This document shows, piece by piece, positions 15,528 to 23,445 of a stretch of DNA of 29,918 nucleotides. The DNA lies in NCBI GenBank assembly GCA_016872875.1, contig VGYW01000047.1, positions 1 through 29,918 on the forward strand, read 5' to 3'. Below the pieces are notes generated by a model. It ran no database searches and was not told where the DNA came from. It saw nothing but the letters and a program-made list of their open reading frames with translations. Source of the DNA: Planctomycetota bacterium. GTDB taxonomy: Bacteria; Planctomycetota; PUPC01; DSUN01. The translations under genes were made by a program, and so were the position numbers. Position 1 is the first letter of the stretch, and every line of letters starts with the position of its first letter.

Positions 15528-16061
15528 GTGGCTGACGACGTGACGCCCGACTACTGCGCCTGCGAGACGCTCGTTCTGGGCTGCGGGAACGAGCTGTTCG
15601 GGGACGACGGCTTCGGCCCAGCCGTCGCGCGGCGGCTCCGGGACAAGCCGGAGCTGCCGCCGACGGTTCTCCCCCTGGCCGTCGGCACGAGCGTGCGCGA
15701 GGTGCTCTTCAACGTCGTCCTCAGCCCCGTCAGGCCGCGGCGGGTGGTCGTCGTGGACGCGGTGGACATGGGCCGCCCGCCGGGCGAGGTGTGGGCCATC
15801 GAGGCCCACGACCTGCCCGAGATCAAACGCGACGACTTCTCGATGCACCAGCTCCCGACGTCGAATCTGCTGCGGGAGCTGAGCGAACTCGGGGGGGTGG
15901 ACGTGACCTGCGTCGTGGGCCAGGTGGACCGGCTGCCGTCCGAGGTGCGGCCAGGGCTCTCGCCGCCCGTGCAGCATGCGGTGGACCGCGCGGTGGAGAT
16001 GATTCTGATCCATCCATCCACCCATCCAGCGCCCGTTGAGGAGTTGACCGATGCCAGATGA
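15528..16061 (+). CDS. Hydrogenase maturation protease (HyaD/FrhD family)
   Basis: A 177-residue endopeptidase of the HyaD/HycI/FrhD family, which cuts the C-terminal peptide from the large subunit once nickel is inserted. Motifs: LVLGCGNELFGDDGFGP (residues 15-31, with the metal-sensing Glu22), VVVVDAVDMG and the loop with SMHQLP, matching the Glu/Asp/His nickel-probing set. The GTG at 15528 has AAGGAGG five bases upstream; the longer frame to 15426 is only repeat-encoded. The C-terminus contains IHPSTHP, encoded by a half-copy of the GGATGAAT-type repeat (16008-16028), and overlaps hdrC by 11 bases. Its target is surely the neighbouring MvhA (inference from context). Confidence 0.9.
   Translation: MADDVTPDYCACETLVLGCGNELFGDDGFGPAVARRLRDKPELPPTVLPLAVGTSVREVLFNVVLSPVRPRRVVVVDAVDMGRPPGEVWAIEAHDLPEIKRDDFSMHQLPTSNLLRELSELGGVDVTCVVGQVDRLPSEVRPGLSPPVQHAVDRAVEMILIHPSTHPAPVEELTDAR
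16008..16028. repeat. Half-arm of the GGATGAAT-type element inside a CDS
   Basis: A run of CATCC units (GATCCATCCATCCACCCATC) matches only the right arm of the spacer elements and is read in frame near the C-terminus of the maturation protease as IHPSTHP. No matching left arm is present nearby. Confidence 0.6.
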
Positions 16062-16536
16062 GGAATCTGCGCTCAAGGTGAGCGAGCTCGACCTTTCGTT
16101 CTGCGACGAGGTGGCCTCGCAGCCGGGTGGCGAGCACATCCGCCGCTGCTTCGCCTGCGGCACCTGCGCCGCCGGCTGCCCGATCACCGAGGTGGACCCC
16201 GACTACAATCCCCGGAAGATCGTCCGCCAAATCCTCTTCGGGATGCGCAAGGAGGTCCTCTCCTCACCCCGCATCTGGTACTGCCTGGTCTGCTACCGCT
16301 GCTACGCGCGCTGCCCGCAGAAGGTGAACTTCACCGACGTGATGCGGGCGCTCCGCTACCTGGCGATCAAGGGACGCTACGCGCCGAGCGACACCCTGAA
16401 GCGCATCGAGGGGATTGATCGCCTGGCGCAGGAGATGCGCCACGACCTCGTGGAGCATGGCCTGACGAAGCGCGCTGCGGTTCTCGAGGCGTTCAAGAGC
16501 AAGGTCGAGGAACGGCTGGGGAGCATGCAAGCATGA
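16051..16536 (+). CDS. hdrC: HdrC-like two-cluster iron-sulfur subunit
   Basis: A 161-residue HdrC-family protein with two [4Fe-4S] motifs: CFACGTCAAGCP (residues 33-44) and CLVCYRCYARCP (78-89), followed by a helical tail. In known Hdr complexes HdrC carries electrons from HdrA to HdrB. No HdrB is encoded in this window; an FrhB-like gene follows by a four-base overlap. The ATG has GAGGAG eight bases upstream and overlaps the protease stop. No membrane segment, so it is not the membrane-bound HdrE/QmoC type. Confidence 0.9.
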   Translation: MPDEESALKVSELDLSFCDEVASQPGGEHIRRCFACGTCAAGCPITEVDPDYNPRKIVRQILFGMRKEVLSSPRIWYCLVCYRCYARCPQKVNFTDVMRALRYLAIKGRYAPSDTLKRIEGIDRLAQEMRHDLVEHGLTKRAAVLEAFKSKVEERLGSMQA

Positions 16537-17654
16537 AGACGGACGTGAAGGGCTTCCCGGACCTGGTGGCCGAGGTGCAAGAGAAGGGCATCTGCGGCAA
16601 GTGCGGCGGATGCCTCGCCTTCTGCTCGGCCGGCGAGTTCAACGCCCTGGCCGCCGGCCCCGACGGCACGCCCGTGATGGTGGACGAATCGAAGTGCCTC
16701 CATTGCGGGATATGCTACCTCATCTGCCCGCAGACCAAGGCGCTCGACCAGGAGCTCCGGGAGAAGAGCGGCTGGAAGGCCCCCATCGGGCCGCAGCGCG
16801 AACTGGTCGGCGCCCGGGCACACTCGCCCAAGATCCGCAACGTCGCCACCGACGGCGGCGTCGTGACCGCGCTCCTCACCTACGCCCTGCGCAAGCACCT
16901 CATCCAGGCGGCAATCGTCTCGCGGCGGGTCGGGCCGTTCTCGCGCGAGCCGATGCTGGCCACGACCCCTGAGGAACTCCTCGATGCGGCGGGCTCGCAC
17001 TTCGACGAGTCGCTGCCCGTCCACGCCCTCGGCGAGCGCTACACCACCTTCTCGCCGAGCGTGCGCGAGGTCAAGGCGCTCGGCACCCGCGACCTCTCCA
17101 AGGTGGCACTCGTCGGCACCCCCTGCCAGATCTTCACGGTGCGCAAGATGCGCCTCCTCCACGTCCTCCCAGCCGACAGCATCGTGCTGACCATCGGCCT
17201 GTTCTGCATGCAGAGCTTCTCGTTCGGGGCCAAGGCACGCCGGGCGCTCGAAAAGAAGCTCTCGGCCAACCTGGGCCAGATTCGCAAGCTGAACATCAAG
17301 GACGACGTGATCGTGACGACGGCGAAGAAGGAGGCCGTCCACATCCCCTTCGAGGTGGTGGAGGAGTTCGCCCGCCCCGCCTGCTTCGCCTGCACCGACT
17401 TCTCGAATGAGTACGCCGACATCTCGTGCGGCGGGGTGGGGTCGCCCGATGGCTACACGACGACCTTGATGAGGACGACGGCGGGCGAGATGCTCTACAA
17501 CCGCGCGAAGGAGGACGGGGCGATAGAGGAGCTCCGCCACCGCGGCGCCGACCAGCGCCGCAACGCCGCCACGGAGGCGATGGCGAAAATCGTCGCGGCC
17601 ACCCGCCGCAAGCAGGCCCGCGCCGCCGACAGAATGAGGGGAGCAACGTGCTGA
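16533..17654 (+). CDS. frhB: FrhB-like flavin/iron-sulfur protein
   Basis: A 373-residue member of the coenzyme F420 hydrogenase/dehydrogenase beta-subunit family. Two N-terminal cluster motifs are CGKCGGCLAFC (21-31) and CLHCGICYLICP (55-66). They are followed by the family flavin region with ATDGGVVTALLTYAL, GTPCQIFTVRKM and CTDFSNEYADISCGG. In methanogens FrhB moves electrons between FAD, a cluster and F420; bacterial homologues also use ferredoxin or other partners, so F420 use here is unproven. It takes the operon position after hdrC where hdrB would be expected, and the next gene is hdrA2 (7-base overlap). The C-terminal 60 residues are Arg/Ala-rich and divergent. Confidence 0.88.
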   Translation: MKTDVKGFPDLVAEVQEKGICGKCGGCLAFCSAGEFNALAAGPDGTPVMVDESKCLHCGICYLICPQTKALDQELREKSGWKAPIGPQRELVGARAHSPKIRNVATDGGVVTALLTYALRKHLIQAAIVSRRVGPFSREPMLATTPEELLDAAGSHFDESLPVHALGERYTTFSPSVREVKALGTRDLSKVALVGTPCQIFTVRKMRLLHVLPADSIVLTIGLFCMQSFSFGAKARRALEKKLSANLGQIRKLNIKDDVIVTTAKKEAVHIPFEVVEEFARPACFACTDFSNEYADISCGGVGSPDGYTTTLMRTTAGEMLYNRAKEDGAIEELRHRGADQRRNAATEAMAKIVAATRRKQARAADRMRGATC

Positions 17655-20600
17655 AGCGCGCACTCGTCATTGGCGGCGGCATCGCCGGCATCCAGGCCTC
17701 GCTCGACCTGGCCGAGGCGGTCACCGAGGTCTTCCTCCTCGAACGCCGGCCCAGCATCGGCGGCCGCATGGCACAGCTCGACAAGACCTTCCCCACCAAC
17801 GACTGCGCGATGTGCATCCTCTCCCCCAAGCTCGTCGAGGTGAGCAAGCACCCGAACATCCACCTTCTCACCCACGCCGAGCTGCTCGGCCTCGAGGGCG
17901 ACGCCCCGGACTTCACCGCCCGCATCCGAAAGCACCCCCGCTACGTAACCGAGGCCAAGTGCACCGGCTGCGGCATCTGCACAACCAAGTGCCCCGTCCG
18001 CCTCCCCGACCCCCACAACAAGGGGCTGAGCAAGACCCGCTGCATCCGCATCCCATTCCCCCAGGCGGTGCCGGCCGTGCCCATCATCGAGGCTAGCCAC
18101 TGCATCTACCTCACGCGCGGCAAGTGCGGCGTGTGCAAGAAGCTCTGCCAGGCCGACGCCATTGACTACGAGCAGCAGCCGGAGGACCTGGCCCTCGAGG
18201 TCGGCGCCGTCGTCCTCGCCCTCGGCTCCGAGGAGTTCGAGGCCACCCTGAAGGACGAGTACGGCTACCACACCTTCCCCAACGTTGTGACGAGCATCGA
18301 GCTGGAGCGCCTGCTGAGCGCCTCCGGCCCGACGCAGGGCCACGTGCAGCGCCCCTCCGACAACAAGGAGCCGGCGCGCGTCGCCTTCATCCAGTGCGTC
18401 GGCTCGCGCGACATGCAGATCGGCAACGACTACTGCTCCGCCATCTGCTGCATGCAGGCCGCCAAGGACGCCATCATCCTCACCGAGCACCTCCACGGAG
18501 TCGAGAGCACCGTCTTCTGCATGGACGTTCGGGCCTACGGCAAGGGCTTCGACCGCTTCGTCGAGCGCGCCAAGGCCGAGCACGACGTCCGTTTCCTCCG
18601 CGCACGCGTCTCCTCGGTCGAGGCCGACCCCGAGTCCGACGACCTCGTGGTGCGCTACAATTCCGAGGACGGCCGCCTCCTCACCGAGACCTTCGACCTT
18701 CTTGTGCTCTCCGTGGGGATGTGCGCCTCAGAAGGTGTGCGGCAGACCGTTCGCCGGCTCCGCCTCAAGACCGACGACTGCGGCTTCGTCACAACCGCGG
18801 CCTTCAATCCCCTGGAAAGCTCGCGGCGCGGGGTCTTCGTCTGTGGCACGGCCTCCGGCCCGAAAGACATCCCCGAATCGGTCATCCAGGCCAGCGGCGC
18901 CAGTGCCCAGGCGCTGGCGTTCCTCGGGCCTTGTCAATCAGCAATCAGCAATCAGCAATCAGCAATCGTCACGCCCATCGAGCTTCGGGGCGCGCCCACC
19001 CGCATCGGGGCCTTTGTCTGCCGCTGCGGGATCAACATCGCCTCGACGGTGGACGTGCCGGCGGTCGTCCAGTACGCCTCCACGCTGCCGAAGGTCGTCC
19101 ACGCGCAGGAGTTCCTCTTCGCTTGCTCGAAGGATTCGCAGAAGGCCATTGCCCAGGTGATCCAGGATAAGCGTCTCACGCGCGTGGTCGTCGCAGCCTG
19201 CACGCCCCGAACGCACGAGCCGCTCTTCCAGGGCACGCTCGATGCCTGTGGGCTGAACCCGTATCTATTCGAGTTCGCCAACATCCGCGAGCATTGCTCC
19301 TGGGTCCACCAGCGCGCGCCCGAGCGGGCGACGGAGAAGGCGAAGCAGCTTGTGCGTATGGGCGTCGCCAAGGCTGCCAGGCTCGAGCCGCTCGAGAAGA
19401 GCAAGCTGGGGGTGAACCACGCCGCACTCGTCATCGGCGGCGGAGCTGCCGGGCTGACGGCTGCCCTCGACCTCGCGGCGCAGGGCTACCCCGTCCATCT
19501 CGTCGAGCGCGAGGCCGAGCTTGGCGGCCACCTCCGAAAGGTCCGCCGCACCCTCGATGGCGAGGCCACCGACGCCTTCCTCAAGAACCTCGTTGAGCAG
19601 GTCGAGGCGAACGACCGCATCACCGTCCACCTCGGCAAGACCGTCGAGTCGGTGTCGGGCTACGTCGGCAACTTCAAGACCCAACTCGCCGGCGAGGCCG
19701 CGCCTATCGAGCACGGCGTCGTCATCGTCGCCACAGGCGCCAAAGAGCGCGTCCCGAACGAATACCTCTACGGCGCCGACCGCCGCGTGATGACGCAGAC
19801 GGACTTCGAGGCGTTCCTGGCCGACGGCCACTTCCCCCTCTCCCTCTGGGAGAGGGTGGGGGTGAGGGACGCTGGAACAGGCGCAGCGCCTGGCCCAGGG
19901 GCCCTCACCCTACCCTCTCCCAAAGGGAGAGGGCCGACCGTTGTCATGATCCAATGCGTCGGCTCGCGCGACACCGAGCATCCCTACTGTAGCCGCATCT
20001 GCTGCGGCACGGCCATCAAGAACGCCCTCCACCTCAAGGAGCTGAACCCCAAGGCGCGGGTCTACGTCCTCTGCCGCGACGTGCGGGTCTACGGCCTCAA
20101 CGAGCGCTGGTATCGCCAGGCCCGCGAGAAAGGCGTCGTCTTCCTGCGCTACGACGACGCGGCGAAGCCGAGCGTCGCCGCCGAGAACGGACGGCTCGTG
20201 GTGCAGGCGAAGGACGACATCCTGGGCCGCACGCTTGCGCTCGATGCCGATCTCGTGGTGCTGAGCGCCGGCATCGAGCCGCACGAGGACAACCGCACGC
20301 TCTCGCAACACCTCAAAGTGCCGCTGGACGCCGACGGCTTCTTCCTGGAGGCGCACGTGAAGCTGCGCCCGGTGGACTTTGCGACCGAGGGGGTGTTCGT
20401 GTGCGGCCTGGCGCACTACCCGAAGGACATCGGCGAGAGCATCGCCCAGGCCCACGCCGCCGCCTCCCGCGCCGCGACCGTCCTGAGCAAGTCCGAAATC
20501 GAAGCCGAGGGCAAGGTCGCCGCCGTGGACGTCACCCGATGTAGCGGCTGCGGCGCCTGCGTCGCCGTGTGCGCCTACAAGGCGCTCGACCTCGACCCCG

Positions 20601-20737
20601 TGTTCCGCGTCGCCATGGTCAACGAGGCCACCTGCAAGGGCTGCGGCACGTGCGCCGCCACCTGCCGCGCGGGGGCCATTGACCTCAAGGGCTTCCGAAA
20701 CGACCAAATCCTCGAAGCCGTGAACGCGATTGGATGA
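17648..20737 (+). CDS. hdrA: HdrA2: full-length two-FAD heterodisulfide reductase subunit A
   Basis: A 1029-residue HdrA. It opens with IGGGIAGIQASLDLAE (8-23) and FPTNDCAMCILSPKLVEV, then the cluster CTGCGICTTKCP, an HdrA-specific Cys region (CGVCKKLCQADA), IQCVGSR, GVFVCGTASGPKDIPE, a second Rossmann start (IGGGAAGLTAALDLA, about 595) and two C-terminal clusters (CSGCGACVAVC, CKGCGTCAATC), both lacking the usual Pro after the last Cys. It is the bifurcating flavoprotein, probably partnered by FlxD-A downstream. A heptamer array is read in frame in the linker between halves (about 429-440), and a 101-base palindromic element adds about 31 residues relative to HdrA1 near residue 729. Its stop codon lies in the first unit of the downstream repeat. 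The GTG start follows GAGGGGAG by four bases. Confidence 0.93.
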   Translation: MLKRALVIGGGIAGIQASLDLAEAVTEVFLLERRPSIGGRMAQLDKTFPTNDCAMCILSPKLVEVSKHPNIHLLTHAELLGLEGDAPDFTARIRKHPRYVTEAKCTGCGICTTKCPVRLPDPHNKGLSKTRCIRIPFPQAVPAVPIIEASHCIYLTRGKCGVCKKLCQADAIDYEQQPEDLALEVGAVVLALGSEEFEATLKDEYGYHTFPNVVTSIELERLLSASGPTQGHVQRPSDNKEPARVAFIQCVGSRDMQIGNDYCSAICCMQAAKDAIILTEHLHGVESTVFCMDVRAYGKGFDRFVERAKAEHDVRFLRARVSSVEADPESDDLVVRYNSEDGRLLTETFDLLVLSVGMCASEGVRQTVRRLRLKTDDCGFVTTAAFNPLESSRRGVFVCGTASGPKDIPESVIQASGASAQALAFLGPCQSAISNQQSAIVTPIELRGAPTRIGAFVCRCGINIASTVDVPAVVQYASTLPKVVHAQEFLFACSKDSQKAIAQVIQDKRLTRVVVAACTPRTHEPLFQGTLDACGLNPYLFEFANIREHCSWVHQRAPERATEKAKQLVRMGVAKAARLEPLEKSKLGVNHAALVIGGGAAGLTAALDLAAQGYPVHLVEREAELGGHLRKVRRTLDGEATDAFLKNLVEQVEANDRITVHLGKTVESVSGYVGNFKTQLAGEAAPIEHGVVIVATGAKERVPNEYLYGADRRVMTQTDFEAFLADGHFPLSLWERVGVRDAGTGAAPGPGALTLPSPKGRGPTVVMIQCVGSRDTEHPYCSRICCGTAIKNALHLKELNPKARVYVLCRDVRVYGLNERWYRQAREKGVVFLRYDDAAKPSVAAENGRLVVQAKDDILGRTLALDADLVVLSAGIEPHEDNRTLSQHLKVPLDADGFFLEAHVKLRPVDFATEGVFVCGLAHYPKDIGESIAQAHAAASRAATVLSKSEIEAEGKVAAVDVTRCSGCGACVAVCAYKALDLDPVFRVAMVNEATCKGCGTCAATCRAGAIDLKGFRNDQILEAVNAIG
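18934..18968. repeat. Heptanucleotide tandem repeat (GCAATCA) inside hdrA2
   Basis: Five consecutive 7-base units: TCAATCA, GCAATCA three times, and GCAATCG. The unit length is not a multiple of three, so successive units are read in different frames (CQSAISNQQSAI in the protein). Gain or loss of one unit would shift the frame in the linker between the two FAD halves. Period seven is shared with the intergenic arrays at 679 and 862. Confidence 0.85.
19833..19933. repeat. Palindromic CCCTCTCCC/GGGAGAGGG element, copy 2, in frame in hdrA2
   Basis: CCCTCTCCCTCTGGGAGAGGG followed by GGGGTGAGGG at one end is mirrored by CCCTCACCC then CCCTCTCCCAAAGGGAGAGGG at the other, the same plan as the copy at 2905-3010. 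It is read in frame as LSLWERVGVR ... ALTLPSPKGRG. HdrA1 has only five residues at this place, HdrA2 has 36, so the element accounts for a net gain of 31 residues. Confidence 0.85.
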
Positions 20738-20840
20738 GTGGATGAATGGATGGGTGGATGAGTGGATGGATGAAAGAGGGGAGGAATGGGTGGCTGCCTC
20801 CCTCTGGCAATCATCCATTCATCCATTCATCCATTCATCC
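20730..20840. repeat. GGATGAAT/ATTCATCC palindromic spacer element, copy 3
   Basis: The left arm (20731-20772) has GGATGAGT/GGATGAAT/GGATGGGT units; the first unit supplies the TGA stop of hdrA2. The centre (20773-20810) has AGAGGGGAGG and CCTCTGGCA. The right arm (20811-20840) is CATCCATT units. It fills the spacer between hdrA2 and the second mvhD. Confidence 0.85.
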
Positions 20841-20851
20841 GCACTGCGAGA

Positions 20852-21319
20852 ATGGAGGCCGCTTTGAGCCAGACGCTTAGTGCAGAGCAAGGGACGGCGG
20901 CCAAGGCGTGGGAGCCGAAGGTGGTCGCCTTCCTCTGCAACTGGTGTTCTTACGCCGGCGCCGACCTGGCGGGGGTGAGCCGCATCCAGTACCCCCACAA
21001 CATCCGCATCATCCGCGTGCCCTGCTCGGGCCGCATAAACCCAGCGTTCCTCCTGCGCGCCCTTCAGAACGGGGCCGACGCCGTGCTCGTGTCGGGCTGC
21101 CATCCGGGGGACTGCCATTACATCAGCGGCAATCTGGCAGCCAGGCGGAAGTTCGCGCTCTTCAGAGAGCTGCTCCAGCACGCCGGCATCGAGCCCGAGC
21201 GGGTGCAGTTCACCTGGGTGTCCGCCTCCGAGGGCGGCCGCTTCGCCGCCATCGTGGAGAAGGTCGTCGAGCAGGCCCGTAAGCTCGGCCCCAACAGGAA
21301 GCTGGTGAAGAGCCTATGA
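20852..21319 (+). CDS. flxD: MvhD/FlxD-type [2Fe-2S] electron-transfer subunit 2
   Basis: A 155-residue MvhD-family protein: AFLCNWCSYAGADLAG, RVPCSGRIN and SGCHPGDCHY hold the cluster cysteines. It is clearly paralogous to the product at 12299 but has an N-terminal extension of about 25 residues. It is the first of four genes matching FlxABCD of Desulfovibrio in content and in reverse order, so it is named FlxD; it should link FlxA-C to HdrA2. Two starts compete: ATG 20852 with a poor ribosome site, and TTG 20864 with GGAGG five bases upstream. The frame is open to 20786 but that part is repeat-encoded. The stop overlaps the next ATG. Confidence 0.9.
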   Translation: MEAALSQTLSAEQGTAAKAWEPKVVAFLCNWCSYAGADLAGVSRIQYPHNIRIIRVPCSGRINPAFLLRALQNGADAVLVSGCHPGDCHYISGNLAARRKFALFRELLQHAGIEPERVQFTWVSASEGGRFAAIVEKVVEQARKLGPNRKLVKSL

Positions 21320-22335
21320 CCGAGAGCCCCCAGATCGAGTCGCGCCTCCGCGAGACCGCCAGCGGCCTCCTCCGCGAGAAGAAGGTCAGCCTCTTTCTCG
21401 GCTACGAGAAAGCGACCCTTCCGTTCCGAACGGCCCCGCTCTTTCTCACGGCGGCGGACGAGGCCGAACGGCTCGTCTGGAACCCCTTCTGTAGTGCGAA
21501 CCTCGCGGTCTACCTGCCGCGGCTCTTCAAGGCCCCGGCCGACGCGCGGGAGGCCAAGGCGGCGCCCGCGCCCCCGACGGTGGGCGTGGTGCTGAAGGGC
21601 TGCGACGCGCGCTCCGTCGTCGCCCTCCTCCAGGAGCGCCAGGTGCCGCGCGAGAAGCTGCTGCTCGTGGGCGTCGCGTGCCCGGGGATGGTGGACCGCC
21701 GAAAGGCGGAACGCGCCCTCGGCGAGCACGCCTGCCTGGGGGCCGGCGAGGATGCCCGAGGAAACGTCCGCGCCGTGGTGGACGACGGCACCGAGGTCAC
21801 GCTGCGCCGCGAGCAGATTGTCGCCGATGCGTGCCTCGAGTGCCGCGCGCCCACCCCAGCGCTCCACGACCTGCTGCTCGGCACGCCCGTGGCGGGGAAG
21901 CAGGCGGACGCTGCCCGGCGGCGCGTGGCCGAACTCGAGTCCAAGCCCCTCGACGCCCGCTGGGCGCGCTTTCAGGAGCTCGCCGCAAGGTGCATCCGCT
22001 GCAACGCCTGCCGCCAGGCCTGCCCGATGTGCGCCGGGTGCAAGACCTGTCTCCTCGACCAGACCCGCCCGAGGTGGATCGGCGCGGGCACCGACGCCTC
22101 CGACGTGGCCCTCTACCACCTCCTCAGGGCGTTCCACCTGGCCGGCCGCTGCACCGGGTGCGGCGCCTGCGCGCGAGCCTGCCCGATGGGGCTCGACGTG
22201 CGCCTGCTCTCCCGAAAAATGTCCCAGGAAGTCGAGGACCTCTATGGATTCCGGCCCGGCGAGGCGGCCGACGCCACACCGGTCCTCTCCGCCTTCTCGC
22301 TGGACGATTCGCAGGACTTTGTGACAGAGCCCTAA
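21316..22335 (+). CDS. flxC: FlxC-like iron-sulfur protein
   Basis: A 339-residue iron-sulfur protein. The N-terminal two thirds have a family fold seen in HdrC/FrhB-like and sulfhydrogenase-type proteins (GVVLKGCDARSVVALLQE, LLLVGVACPGMVD, DACLECRAPTP). The C-terminus has two [4Fe-4S] motif groups: CIRCNACRQACPMC with further CxxC, and CTGCGACARACPMG. It should relay electrons between the FAD/NAD(P)H subunit and FlxD/HdrA2. The ATG overlaps the flxD stop (ATGA). The letter C is assigned from order and Fe-S content and could be swapped with FlxB in formal nomenclature. Confidence 0.78.
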   Translation: MTESPQIESRLRETASGLLREKKVSLFLGYEKATLPFRTAPLFLTAADEAERLVWNPFCSANLAVYLPRLFKAPADAREAKAAPAPPTVGVVLKGCDARSVVALLQERQVPREKLLLVGVACPGMVDRRKAERALGEHACLGAGEDARGNVRAVVDDGTEVTLRREQIVADACLECRAPTPALHDLLLGTPVAGKQADAARRRVAELESKPLDARWARFQELAARCIRCNACRQACPMCAGCKTCLLDQTRPRWIGAGTDASDVALYHLLRAFHLAGRCTGCGACARACPMGLDVRLLSRKMSQEVEDLYGFRPGEAADATPVLSAFSLDDSQDFVTEP

Positions 22336-22337
22336 CC

Positions 22338-23345
22338 ATGACCGAGAAGAAGATTCCCCAAGCCAGCCTGGACAAGCTCCTCGCGCGCCTCCAAGAGCGC
22401 GGAACGGTATACGCGCCGGGGAGGGGCGCCTCGGGGGACGTGGCGCTGCTGGAGATGCCGCAGGGCGAGCCGGTCCTCCAGGACTACGGGAACTTCGCCC
22501 TCTCGCCCAAGGCATTCTTCCTGCCCCAGACCCAAACGCTGCTCCGCTTCAGGGATGGGAAGGCGGAGGAGCCGAGCCCGCCCGACCGGCCGGTGTTCCT
22601 CGTCGGCGTCCGGCCGTGTGACGCCGCGGCGCTCCTCGCGCTCGACAAGGTGTTCCTCGATGGCGACCCGCGCGACCCCTACTACGAGCACTTTCGCGCG
22701 AAGGCCACTATAATCGCCCTCGCCTGCACCCAACCGATGGCGAGCTGCTTCTGCACCTCCGTCGGCGGCGGGCCGGGCGATGGGGCCGGCGCCGACGTCC
22801 TCGCCGTGGGCCTCGACACCGGCCTCCTTCTGAGGGCGCAGACCACCAGGGGCGAGGAACTGCTCGCCTCCCTGGCCGACCTCCTAGCCGAGCCAACAGC
22901 CCAGGACTCTCAGGAAGCCGACGAGCGAATCCGCGCCGCGGAAGGCCAGCTCGCGCCGGCCAGGGCGGACGACAGCGCCCGACGCCTCCGCGAGGCCTAC
23001 GACGCGCCGCTCTGGGCCGCCGCCGGCCAGAAGTGCCTGGGCTGCGGCACGTGCAGCTTCCTCTGCCCAACCTGCCATTGCTTCGACATCACCGACGAGG
23101 TCCGAAACGGCGCCGGCCGCCGCGTGAGGACGTGGGACTGCTGCGCCTACCCGCTCTTCACGCTCCACGCCTCCGGCCACAACCCGCGGCCCACGCCCAA
23201 GGAGCGCTGGCGCCAGCGCCTCATGCACAAGTTCCGTTACGCCGTCGAGAACCACGGCCGCTTCTTCTGCGTCGGCTGTGGCCGCTGCATCCGCAACTGC
23301 CCCGTCAGCTTGGACCTGCGAACGGCCCTCAAGGAGATTAGCTGA
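22338..23345 (+). CDS. flxB: FlxB/sulfhydrogenase-beta-like iron-sulfur protein
   Basis: A 335-residue protein of the AsrA/sulfhydrogenase beta-subunit family. Family signatures include VGVRPCDAAALLALDKVFL, DPYYEHFRAKATIIALAC and SCFCTSVGGGPGDG. The C-terminal ferredoxin part has CLGCGTCSFLCPTCHC and CVGCGRCIRNCP. It normally works with an AsrB-type FAD/NAD(P)H subunit, encoded next. It begins two bases after the flxC stop; no strong ribosome site, consistent with coupled translation. No sulfite reductase catalytic subunit (AsrC) is nearby, which favours an Flx complex over anaerobic sulfite reductase. Confidence 0.85.
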   Translation: MTEKKIPQASLDKLLARLQERGTVYAPGRGASGDVALLEMPQGEPVLQDYGNFALSPKAFFLPQTQTLLRFRDGKAEEPSPPDRPVFLVGVRPCDAAALLALDKVFLDGDPRDPYYEHFRAKATIIALACTQPMASCFCTSVGGGPGDGAGADVLAVGLDTGLLLRAQTTRGEELLASLADLLAEPTAQDSQEADERIRAAEGQLAPARADDSARRLREAYDAPLWAAAGQKCLGCGTCSFLCPTCHCFDITDEVRNGAGRRVRTWDCCAYPLFTLHASGHNPRPTPKERWRQRLMHKFRYAVENHGRFFCVGCGRCIRNCPVSLDLRTALKEIS

Positions 23346-23354
23346 AGAGTGAGA

Positions 23355-23412
23355 GATGGATGGGTGGATGGGTGGATGGGTGTCAGACAATCATCCAATC
23401 ATCCAGACATCC
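23355..23412. repeat. GGATGAAT/ATTCATCC palindromic spacer element, copy 4 (short)
   Basis: The left arm is GGATGGGT units (23356-23382), the centre is only TCAGACAA, and the right arm is CATCCAATCATCC-type units (23390-23412). It fills most of the 100-base gap between flxB and flxA. It lacks the AGAGAAGA centre of the longer copies, so it may be a deletion form. Confidence 0.8.
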
Positions 23413-23445
23413 GATCTTGCGCCCGAATCAGGAGCTGGCTTGCCC

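Noticed and set aside
16533..17654. Possible HdrB
   Set aside because: The cysteines form CxxCxxCxxxC ferredoxin motifs and the FrhB flavin region, not the CCG domains of HdrB.
20786..20851. Upstream start for the second MvhD gene
   Set aside because: The extra residues (IHSSIHPFIRT and similar) are encoded by the spacer repeat; ATG 20852 or TTG 20864 is more credible.
23356..23445. Longer N-terminus for FlxA
   Set aside because: Encoded by the short spacer repeat; the family fold begins after ATG 23446.
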